Source: Pseudomonadota bacterium
GTDB taxonomy: Bacteria > Pseudomonadota > Alphaproteobacteria > Rhizobiales > Hyphomicrobiaceae
Direction: 5' to 3'
Length of the DNA stretch: 46,716 nt
Assembly: GCA_023410905.1 (NCBI GenBank)
Contig: JAEYPL010000353.1
Span: 1 to 46,716, forward strand
The translations under genes and the position numbers were made by a program. Below, one piece after another: positions 15,357 to 22,289 of the stretch (positions are counted from its first letter, which is position 1; each line of letters starts with the position of its first letter). The notes below the pieces were generated by a model. That model saw only the letters and a list, made by a program, of their open reading frames with translations, did not search any database and was not told the DNA's origin.

Positions 15357-18025
15357 CCACCCGTAATTTCGACGCTCTGCTCGCGCCCCGCTCCGTCGCG
15401 CTGATCGGTGCAAGTCCCAGATCCGGCAGCGTCGGCCTGATCACGGCGCAGGCCCTGCTGAGCGGCGGCTTCTCCGGACCCATCTGGTTCGTGAACCCGA
15501 AGCACCAAACGATCGCCGGTCACGAATGCCATCCGTCGATTGCCGCGCTGCCGGCCGCCTCCGATCTCGCCGTCATCGTCACGCCGCCGCAGACCATCCC
15601 GCAGCTCATCGAAGAACTCGGTGCCAAGGGAACACGCGCCGCGGTCGTCATCACAGCGGGCATCCGCGGCGAGCTCAAGCAGGCGATGCTCGACGCTTCC
15701 CGCCCGTATACGCTGAGCATCCAGGGCCCCAACTGCGTCGGGCTCATGCTGCCGCGGATCGGCCTCAACGCGAGCTTTTCCCCCAAGCCCCTCGCCGGCG
15801 ACATCGCCTTCCTGTCGCAGTCGGGCGCGCTGATCACCGGGATCATCGATTGGGCGCACGGCCGCAACATCGGCTTTTCGCACGTGGTCTCGCTCGGTGA
15901 CATGGCCGACGCCGACTTCGGCGACCTGCTCGACTACCTCGCTGCCGATGCATCGTGCCGGTCGATCATGCTCTACATGGAGTCGGTCACGCACGCCCCG
16001 AAGTTCCTTTCGGCGGCACGACGCGCCGCCCGATCGAAGCCGGTCATCGTCGTCAAATCCGGCCGCAGCGCCATTGGCGCCAAGGCGGCGCTCTCCCACA
16101 CGGGCGCGCTCGCCGGTGCCGACGCGGCATACGACGCGGCCTTCCGGCGCGCGGGCGTGCTGCGGGTGCGCGAGCTCGACGATCTCTTCACCGCAGCGGA
16201 GATGCTCGCGCGTCATCCGCGACTATCCGGCGACCGGCTTGTGATCCTGACCAATGGCGGTGGCGCCGGTGTCATGGCGGCCGATCGGCTTGGAGACCTC
16301 GGCGGTACGCTCGCCACGCTCTCCGAAGAGACCGTTGCTGCGCTCGACGCCGTCCTGCCGCCGACGTGGTCGCATGGCAACCCCATCGACATCATCGGCG
16401 ATGCCGACGCGACACGATACGCCCGCGCGCTCGAAAACGTGCTCGGCTCGGTGGATGCCGACGCGGTTCTCGTGATGAACTGCCCGACGACGCTGGCATC
16501 GAGCACCGATATAGCAGCACGCATTGTCGATGTTCTGGCCGAGCAGCGCGCCAAGGGCACACGGACGAAGCCGGTCCTCGCAACCTGGCTCGGCGATGGC
16601 GCGAGCCGGGATGCGCGCGCGCTGCTCGCATCGAACAACATCGCAAGCTTCGCCGTGCCGAGCGAAGCCATCGAGGGATTCATGCACCTCGACAGCTATG
16701 TGCGCGCCCAGCAGGCACTCATGCGCACGCCACCCTCGCTCCCCGAACTCGCCTTCGACGAAAATGCAGCCGGCGCCATCATTCGCGGCGCAATCGATGC
16801 CAATCGAACGATCCTGTCGGAAGTGGAAGCCAAGGAACTTCTCGCGGCCTACGGCATCCCCATCGTGCGGACAGGCATCGCGACAACCCCCGAAGAGGTC
16901 AAGCAGCACGCCATCGGCATCATCGCCGAGCATGGCGCGTGCGTCATCAAGATCCTTTCCGACGACATTTCCCACAAGTCCGATGTGGGCGGTGTCCGCC
17001 TCGGTCTCGAACATCCCGACGAAGCGGAGCGCGCCGCCGCCGACATGCTGCGGCGGATCGGGGAGCTCATGCCCAATGCGCGCATCGCCGGCTTCACCGT
17101 CCAGCCGATGATCCGCCGCCCTCGCGCGCATGAGCTGATCCTTGGCATGTCGGTCGATCCGACCTTCGGCCCGCTGATGATGTTCGGCGCCGGTGGAACC
17201 GCTGTGGAAGTCCTGCGCGACACAGCTCATGCGCTGCCCCCGCTCGATGTCAACCTCGCGCGCGACATGATCCATCGCACGCGCATCTTGCGACTTCTGA
17301 AGGGCTATCGCGATCGCCCGGCCGCCGATCTCGATCGCATTGCGGATTGCCTCGTGCGTTTGAGCTACCTCGCAGCACGCCACCCCGAAATCCGCGAGAT
17401 CGACATCAATCCCCTTCTGGCCGACGACAAGGGCGTCATCGCCCTCGACGCCCGCGTGAGAGTTGCAAACGCCGCTCGCGAGCCACGCGTCCCGATGTCG
17501 ATCAGACCCTATCCCTCTCAATGGGAAACCGACGCGACGCTCGATGGAGTAGGCTCCCTTCGTATCCGGCCGATCCGCCCCGAGGACGAACTGCTCTACG
17601 AGGACTTCTTTGCAGAGGTCTCGACAACGGATCGGCGCCTGCGATTCTTCGGAGCCGGCCTTGCGATGACACATCAGGTGCTCGCCCGCTTCACGCAGAT
17701 CGACTACGCGCGCGAGATGGCCTTTGTTGCCGTGGCGGACGCGCCGAGCAGGCTGCTCGGTGTCGTTCGCCTGATTGTCGATCCCGACCTGACACACGGC
17801 GAGTATGCCATTCTCGTGCGCTCCGACCACAAGGGCCGCGGGCTCGGATGGCGACTGATGCAGCACCTGATCGACTATGCCAAGGCCGAAGGCCTAGAGG
17901 AGATGCGCGGTGCGGTTCTCGCCGAGAATACCACCATGCTCAGCATGTGCTCCGAGCTCGGCTTCACTGTCGAGAGCGATCCCGACAACGCAGGTCTCAT
18001 GCGTGTCGTTATCGACATGTCATAA
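15353..18025 (+). CDS. NDP-forming acyl-CoA synthetase fused to GNAT acetyltransferase (Pat/AcdAB-like)
   Basis: An 890-residue fusion. An N-terminal CoA-binding domain (about 5-130, RSVALIGASPRSGSVG) is followed by succinyl-CoA-ligase-like domains with the putative phospho-His H249 in SHTGALAGADAAYDAAF. An ATP-grasp domain (about 480-700) reads AKELLAAYGIPIVRTG and ISHKSDVGGVRLGLE. A C-terminal GNAT domain (about 720-890) has the acetyl-CoA loop DHKGRGLGWRL. Such proteins are known as Pat/PatZ-type protein lysine acetyltransferases when the synthetase half is inactive, or as ADP-forming acetyl-CoA synthetases. Here His is retained, so synthetase activity is possible. It is translationally coupled (ATGA) to the kinase-like protein and probably shares its FNR-type promoter. 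A hairpin follows its stop codon. Confidence 0.9.
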   Translation: MTTRNFDALLAPRSVALIGASPRSGSVGLITAQALLSGGFSGPIWFVNPKHQTIAGHECHPSIAALPAASDLAVIVTPPQTIPQLIEELGAKGTRAAVVITAGIRGELKQAMLDASRPYTLSIQGPNCVGLMLPRIGLNASFSPKPLAGDIAFLSQSGALITGIIDWAHGRNIGFSHVVSLGDMADADFGDLLDYLAADASCRSIMLYMESVTHAPKFLSAARRAARSKPVIVVKSGRSAIGAKAALSHTGALAGADAAYDAAFRRAGVLRVRELDDLFTAAEMLARHPRLSGDRLVILTNGGGAGVMAADRLGDLGGTLATLSEETVAALDAVLPPTWSHGNPIDIIGDADATRYARALENVLGSVDADAVLVMNCPTTLASSTDIAARIVDVLAEQRAKGTRTKPVLATWLGDGASRDARALLASNNIASFAVPSEAIEGFMHLDSYVRAQQALMRTPPSLPELAFDENAAGAIIRGAIDANRTILSEVEAKELLAAYGIPIVRTGIATTPEEVKQHAIGIIAEHGACVIKILSDDISHKSDVGGVRLGLEHPDEAERAAADMLRRIGELMPNARIAGFTVQPMIRRPRAHELILGMSVDPTFGPLMMFGAGGTAVEVLRDTAHALPPLDVNLARDMIHRTRILRLLKGYRDRPAADLDRIADCLVRLSYLAARHPEIREIDINPLLADDKGVIALDARVRVANAAREPRVPMSIRPYPSQWETDATLDGVGSLRIRPIRPEDELLYEDFFAEVSTTDRRLRFFGAGLAMTHQVLARFTQIDYAREMAFVAVADAPSRLLGVVRLIVDPDLTHGEYAILVRSDHKGRGLGWRLMQHLIDYAKAEGLEEMRGAVLAENTTMLSMCSELGFTVESDPDNAGLMRVVIDMS

Positions 18026-18027
18026 AC

Positions 18028-18060
18028 GCGCCTGCCGGAGTTAAACCTCCGGCTCAGCGC
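18028..18060 (+). terminator. Stem-loop after the acyl-CoA synthetase gene
   Basis: GCCGGAG and CTCCGGC form a 7-bp stem around TTAAAC (18034-18053), and an outer GCGC/GCGC pair extends it. It begins 3 bp after the stop codon. There is no T-run, so it may be a weak intrinsic terminator or an RNA-stabilising hairpin. Confidence 0.55.
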
Positions 18061-18142
18061 GCTCGACGTTGGCGGAGGAAATAAAGTCGACCTCACGGTC
18101 GGTATTGATCGGCAGCAGGTGATCAGGGCGTGTTCGACATTC

Positions 18143-18412
18143 TTAAACAGTCGTGCCACGAGATTGGCGATCGAGCAATCGAGAGGAGTAAGTAGTTCGG
18201 CCGACGAGATCGTGACTGCCAGTGTCATCCAGAGATTTTCTGAAGCGGCGGAGAGCGAGGAACAAGAGCGCCGAGCTAATAACGATGAGCGCCAGAAGCT
18301 GCGGCCACACGACACCCAGGCCGGCCCGCGAACAAGCACGGCCTGTGTGAGCATGACGAAGTGCGTCGCCGGCGCGGCGAGCACTAGATTACGAATGATA
18401 TTCGGCACAGGC
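18143..18412 (-). pseudogene. C-terminal fragment of an ABC-2 permease (YhhJ-like), frameshifted
   Basis: On the minus strand the sequence reads LAAPATHFVMLTQAVLVRG, the conserved periplasmic-to-membrane segment of ABC-2 permeases that partner RbbA-type ATPases. One base is missing at about 18320, after which homology continues one frame over as GLGVVWPQLLALIVISSALL and FLALRRFRKSL, the normal last helix and tail, ending at 18143. Only about 80 residues of a protein normally near 370 remain. The upstream edge joins directly to an IS3 transposase fragment at about 18412. It is evidently a relic of a second YhiI-RbbA-YhhJ-like exporter, or of one once continuous with the operon at the window's left end. 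Confidence 0.75.
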
Positions 18413-18690
18413 GAGGTCTCGACGGTGCGGATGATATCGAGCTTCTCGGATGCGGCGTATCTCATTCGCCGTCCTCCCCATCCGCGATCACGCATTGCTT
18501 TGAGCAGCCGGTTCTCGAAGGTGACTTCGGCCAGCGACGCCTTGAGCTGACGCGCTTCGGACCGCAGCGTTTTCACCTCATCGGAGGTCGGCTCGCGGGC
18601 GGTATCGCCGGTGAGGCGCTTCTTGCAGGCATCGAGGAACTCCTTCGGCCATCGATAGTTGAGGTCTGAGCGGTGGAAGCTTCATCTGAA
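18412..18690 (-). pseudogene. IS3-family transposase fragment (end of orfA plus start of orfB)
   Basis: Reading from about 18673 on the minus strand, the fragment gives YRWPKEFLDACKKRLTGDTA, then SDEVKTLRSEARQLKASLAE and VTFENRLLKA, the C-terminal part of an IS3-family OrfA. A few codons later comes the OrfB start MRYAASEKLDIIRTVE. Homology stops near 18412. This OrfB type normally continues with a segment ending LDKLGI, then TFYRWYDRY, which is what the plus-strand remnant at 5366 encodes. The two fragments therefore contain complementary parts of one IS type. Neither is functional. Confidence 0.75.
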
Positions 18691-19053
18691 TTGGGCCCGG
18701 CGGAGCATCGACGGGTCCTAAGTTTCGCCACTTCTGAAGCTGCTCAGCTCATGGCTTGCCCTAAACCTTCCGCGCATTTGCTTCGACCGCTTCCAAGAGT
18801 TCGGTCATCTGCGGAAAGAGATATTCAAGCGCGAGGTTGATACTCCGACGCAGCGCATCACGGGGTGGAGAGGTTTTCAATGAGGAAGTGGTAGTGTCCA
18901 GGGATGGATCCCCGACATGGCGCAACCGATCAAGGCTGCGGCCCTCAACCGGACCACGCCTGCAGGCAATCCATGAGGTCCTTATTGTTCAGCCCGGAAA
19001 TCGCGCGCGCCGCTTCCGGAGTCGTGACCTCGAAGTGGACCGTGAGATATGAT
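18691..19053. other. Degenerate intergenic region
   Basis: About 360 bp without an intact gene. On the minus strand two short peptide-like stretches are visible: RRSINLALEYLFPQMTELLE near 18840-18780, running to a stop at about 18765, and HFEVTTPEAARAISGLNNKD near 19030-18960. They lie in different frames and might be the remains of one or two decayed genes, but no family is recognised. Confidence 0.35.
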
Positions 19054-19560
19054 ATGTTATCCGCTCAACAGGCTAGCAACGGTACCGACTTGAAGCATAT
19101 TCTCGTTACCACTGATGGCTCAGAGCTTGCCGGCAAGGCCGTTGCTGCAGGCATTCGTCTGGCCGAGGCACTGCACGCCCGTCTTACCTTCGTCACCGTG
19201 ACGCTGCCGCTTGCGTCCCTCGGTGATCAGGAGAGTGCGTTTGCAAGTATGCCGGAGGCTGTGCGTCACCAGGCGCTCGCATATCTGGGTGCGGATGCTG
19301 ACCGCACACTATCTGCAGCCCTGTCTGCGGCCAACAAGGCGGGCGTGAACGCCGACGCTCTAAAGGTCGAGAACCGCCATCCTCATGAGGCGATAATTTC
19401 CGCCGCCCAATCGCGAGGCGCGGATTTGATTATGATGGCATCTCATGGGCGCAGCGGTATCAAAGCCGTGCTTCTCGGCAGCGTCACCCAGAAGGTGTTG
19501 GTCCGTTCGGCATTGCCGGTCCTGGTGTGCCCTGCTACTGAGCCGCGATCTCCCGCATGA
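19054..19560 (+). CDS. Universal stress protein (UspA family)
   Basis: A 168-residue protein with a Usp fold beginning KHILVTTDGSELAGKAVAAG and ending SHGRSGIKAVLLGSVTQKV then ALPVLVCPA. The nucleotide loop has Ala in place of the first Gly, as in the Usp at 9126. The frame is open from 18904, but residues before 19054 have no Usp character. ATG at 19054 leaves a 12-residue lead before the first strand; TTG at 19090 would give the family-typical start LKHILV. Its stop overlaps the start of the cytochrome-like gene (ATGA), so the two are cotranslated. No FNR-type box is seen upstream. Confidence 0.88.
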   Translation: MLSAQQASNGTDLKHILVTTDGSELAGKAVAAGIRLAEALHARLTFVTVTLPLASLGDQESAFASMPEAVRHQALAYLGADADRTLSAALSAANKAGVNADALKVENRHPHEAIISAAQSRGADLIMMASHGRSGIKAVLLGSVTQKVLVRSALPVLVCPATEPRSPA

Positions 19561-19958
19561 ATCACAGAGTGTTCCCGGCGCGCCTCAGAGACGCCTGTAA
19601 GTGGCCATCGCTGGCCACGACGGCATTGCTCTTTCTGTGCTTCACCACTGCCACTCTGCGTGCGCAGGGCGACCACGTGAAACGTGGATACGAAATCGCA
19701 GTCGCAAGATGCTCGCATTGCCGTGCGATCTCGCATAACGACGAACCACCGCACGCAATCGTCATCCCGTTTTGTCATTTGTATACGCGCTACCCGATTG
19801 CCATGCTGACCGACGCACGTGACCGCGGTGTAATTTCTGGTCACGACGAAATGCCGATGTTTACAATTTCGCGGACAGATATCAGGGCGCTTCTATCTTA
19901 TATTGACTCACTAGCACCAACGGCCCAGGGGAACATCCCCAGGCCAAAGCACCGATAG
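19557..19958 (+). CDS. Small cytochrome c-like protein with CxxCR in place of CxxCH
   Basis: A 133-residue protein with an N-terminal hydrophobic signal or anchor (about 17-36, ending TLRAQ) and the family pattern of the small cytochromes in this window. It has a Cys pair at 52 and 55, a RYPIAMLTDARDRG segment, the GHDEMPMF axial-Met region and the C-terminal helix IRALLSYIDSL. However, the heme-binding His is Arg: CSHCR, codon CGT at 19722-19724. Covalent attachment through the two Cys is conceivable, but the normal proximal ligand is gone. It is coupled to the Usp gene by ATGA. It may be a decaying cytochrome or a repurposed thiol/heme protein. Confidence 0.8.
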   Translation: MNHRVFPARLRDACKWPSLATTALLFLCFTTATLRAQGDHVKRGYEIAVARCSHCRAISHNDEPPHAIVIPFCHLYTRYPIAMLTDARDRGVISGHDEMPMFTISRTDIRALLSYIDSLAPTAQGNIPRPKHR

Positions 19959-19996
19959 GGCTCGATGCGGGAGTGCGCGCGAGTGAAAAATGATCG

Positions 19997-20323
19997 CTAT
20001 TGCTCTTTGCTCGCACAGGAAAAGCATAGAGCAGCCTCCGGCCGTGCCTCGAGTCGCTTAGGTGCGATCTCGCTGCCGCACCGCACGCATTCTCCGTACG
20101 TGCCGCTGTCGATGCGCGCCAACGCTCGCTTCACCGAGGCAATCTCGCGCGTGATGAGTATGGCCTGCGCCTCAAGAGATTGATCGTCCTCCATCTCGAT
20201 CGCTTGCTCCGACGTGTCGCGACTCAGCGGTTCATCCAAATTCCCGGCAATCCGGCTCCGCCTTCCTTCCAGCTCGGAGAGTTGCGTCTCGAGACGGGCT
20301 TTGGCAGCAAGAGTATTGGGCAT
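19997..20323 (-). CDS. DksA/TraR-family zinc-finger protein
   Basis: A 108-residue protein with a long N-terminal coiled coil (about residues 5-70) and a C-terminal four-Cys zinc finger: C79 and C82 in GECVRCG, C100 and C103 in LCFSCAS. The preceding IDSGTYGEC is the hallmark of the DksA/TraR fold. Such proteins enter the RNA polymerase secondary channel and alter initiation, usually in starvation with ppGpp. The tip region carries EMEDDQ, not the DxxDxA of true DksA, so it is a short TraR/YocK-type paralogue rather than the housekeeping DksA. GGAGCATCGTGA precedes the ATG. A DUF465 gene lies upstream in the same direction, about 95 bp away. Confidence 0.9.
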   Translation of the reverse strand: MPNTLAAKARLETQLSELEGRRSRIAGNLDEPLSRDTSEQAIEMEDDQSLEAQAILITREIASVKRALARIDSGTYGECVRCGSEIAPKRLEARPEAALCFSCASKEQ

Positions 20324-20417
20324 TCACGATGCTCCATATCGACTGACACTGGAACAGTACGCGCACGGTGAAACGAGCACAATTCATCGGAAGAGCCATC
20401 GGGCTGGCCAACCGAGA

Positions 20418-20654
20418 TTACCGCGACAGCGCCGCTGCAATGGCGTCTTTGATGCTGAGTCGACGCTTGCGCAGCTTAATTTCGAAAGCGTGCTCGAGGG
20501 GCTTTACATTGGTTTCGGCCAGATGGATCTGGTCGTTGACTTCGTCGTATGCCTTCAGCAGGCCGGCAAACTCCGGGTTGGAGACCTTGAGCTGATGGAT
20601 AGCCTCCATCTGGCCCGGGAATTCTTCTGCGAGTGTGTGCGGCGTGTTCGACAT
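20418..20654 (-). CDS. DUF465 (YdcH-like) protein
   Basis: A 78-residue all-helical protein matching the DUF465 pattern: an N-terminal HTLAEEFPGQMEAIHQLK, the core NPEFAGLLKAYDEVNDQIHL with acidic helix 2, and the C-terminal LRKRRLSIKDAIAAAL. The family is small, cytosolic and of unknown function. A degenerate paralogue lies at 28974-29173. The downstream neighbour on the same strand is the TraR-like zinc-finger gene. Confidence 0.88.
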   Translation of the reverse strand: MSNTPHTLAEEFPGQMEAIHQLKVSNPEFAGLLKAYDEVNDQIHLAETNVKPLEHAFEIKLRKRRLSIKDAIAAALSR

Positions 20655-20818
20655 CTTTATTGCTTATCCTGCTTCGGGAGCTGTTTAGGTTATTATGGAG
20701 GTGCAGTTCAGTCTCGGCTTTGCGCGATGTCAAAGACACCTGCAGCGGACCTGATTGGGCTTCCGCCCAGAACCCAAGATCGCCCTGTCCCTGTTTGTCG
20801 GTCTACGCACAAGTGGTC

Positions 20819-21031
20819 TTATTGGCTGGGTGAGGCCGTCGGCGGCGACGGCGTTCTCGATGTTTCGACGGCGGGGACGTTCGTGAATCCCCAAACGTCC
20901 ATCAGGAAGATTGCGCCAACGCCGATTACGAGCAGTGTTGCAATGACGATGGCTAGCGAGCGTCCACGCAATCGCGCACGCGCGTTGGCCGGCCGATCTG
21001 TGGATACGCGCTCACCAATCTGTTGAGCCAT
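20819..21031 (-). CDS. Small single-pass membrane protein
   Basis: A 70-residue protein with a basic N-terminal third (RARLRGRS), one membrane helix (LAIVIATLLVIGVGAIFLM) and a Pro/Ser/Thr-rich tail (TSRTPSPPTASPSQ). The ATG at 21031 is chosen over the one eight codons upstream because GAGGAGGACAGC stands directly before it. No family is recognised. It is probably an inner-membrane protein with a cytoplasmic N terminus. Confidence 0.6.
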   Translation of the reverse strand: MAQQIGERVSTDRPANARARLRGRSLAIVIATLLVIGVGAIFLMDVWGFTNVPAVETSRTPSPPTASPSQ

Positions 21032-21144
21032 GCTGTCCTCCTCGTTAGCCAGCATTTCTGCCAGCTGGTGCGCCAGCGTTCATGTTAGGGAACGCCAAGG
21101 CCGATTACGCGTTCCCGCTCAAAGGCTACATAAGAGGTTTCGAG

Positions 21145-21234
21145 ATGCTCACGGTTCGGCTTGCTTTTGTAGTGGCTGCCGCCTTCGTGGTGGCCGTGGC
21201 AGCGGTGAAGCTGTCCGCTCTCATGTTTTCGTAG
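21145..21234 (+). CDS. Possible 29-residue membrane peptide
   Basis: ATG at 21145, preceded by AAGAGGTTTCGAG, opens a frame of 29 codons that is almost entirely hydrophobic (RLAFVVAAAFVVAVAAVKLS) and ends with TAG at 21232. It could be a single-helix small protein or the remnant of a signal peptide. No homology is recognised. Confidence 0.35.
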   Translation: MLTVRLAFVVAAAFVVAVAAVKLSALMFS

Positions 21235-21344
21235 GATCTAAGACGTACATAGATCCGGAGAGCTATCGTAGCAACTGGCGGCGCGCGGAGAGCGTGGGTG
21301 CGCATGGACCGGATCGGATTTGGACCGGATCGGATGGTTAGGTC

Positions 21345-21599
21345 ATGAGGGTACGCATTGGCATTGCAGCGCTTCTCTTCATGATGATCCAGGCCGTGTT
21401 CTTCGGCATTGGTGCGGTGCTCGTCTTGGCCACGCCGCTGAAGGACATGGCGATGACGCTTATGCCCCTTGTGGTGATGGGCACGTCTCTTCTGGCATTG
21501 CCCATTTCGTGGTGGCTCGCCCCGCGGCTTCGTGCTCGCTACTGGCGTGATAGCAGGCGCGATGGTTGGGCCGACAAGACGCTTGACGTGCTGTCGTGA
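21345..21599 (+). CDS. Small two-helix membrane protein
   Basis: An 84-residue protein with two clear membrane helices (about residues 6-30, IAALLFMMIQAVFFGIGAVL, and about 37-58, MTLMPLVVMGTSLLALPISW) and a basic, Trp-containing C-terminal tail (RLRARYWRDSRRDGW). Hydrophobicity and codon pattern support it as a real gene. Function is unknown. It precedes a 690-bp region with no recognisable gene. Confidence 0.65.
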   Translation: MRVRIGIAALLFMMIQAVFFGIGAVLVLATPLKDMAMTLMPLVVMGTSLLALPISWWLAPRLRARYWRDSRRDGWADKTLDVLS

Positions 21600-22289
21600 C
21601 CGGGCTGGCGGGCTTGGGACCGTGGAGGGCGCAAGTGCGGGTGCCTGGAGAGCGGTCGCCGACGCATTGAGGCGTTTACGGCAAGCGACCGGAGCAGACT
21701 GCAGCTCAGAAACCGAATCTCCCTGTTCTCGTTCGTCGGTTGTGAACGTAAGTGTGGCCTCATCGAGTGCGTCCTAGGCCAACTGAGATGGTTCCGAATG
21801 AATTTACCGAGACTGAGGGGAACCGCAGGGCTCTCAGCCGGTGAAGCGCCGTGGACGCCTCCGAGCGCCTCGTATTTGGCAACTGCGGGATGCGTATGGG
21901 TGTCGTAGAACCAATTCAACACAGTGTCGACCACGTATGGGTCGGTATGGCTTCCGGCGCAATGTCGCATTTGAAAAGTGTCGCATCGGCAACGTCTGCT
22001 TGATGCGGCTCAAGGCCGTTCTGATATCTGGCCATCAACTCGCGCCGGGAGTGGCAGCACGCCCGGAAACGTGGCCAAGGTGCCGCAATTGCCCCCGTGC
22101 TGCCCACTCCTTAAGCTTTTATCGATTCGGCCTAGCTGGGCTCAGGTCGGTATCCGGACCTGGCGATCGCGTGTCTTTATGCTCACGTCTTGGGCACAGC
22201 TTTGAGCCTGTTGGGATGCGCCGACAAATCATGCCAAGCTGCCACGCAGGCCCGTTGACCGGGCTCCGAGACAAAGGAACTGGCATTGC
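21600..22289. other. Region without a recognisable gene
   Basis: Roughly 690 bp between the two-helix membrane protein and the P1B ATPase. Several short frames exist but none resembles a known family. On the minus strand near 22050 the stretch FRACCHSRRELMARYQNGL faintly recalls DUF1127 proteins, but the match is too weak to annotate. No FNR-type box was found upstream of 22290. Confidence 0.4.

Noticed and set aside
16223..17866. A 547-codon minus-strand open frame
   Set aside because: It lies antisense to the acyl-CoA synthetase-GNAT gene, whose domains are all identified on the plus strand.
21916..22107. Possible DUF1127-like small protein on the minus strand
   Set aside because: Only a short Arg-rich stretch resembles the family; the usual LxDIGLTR end is absent.
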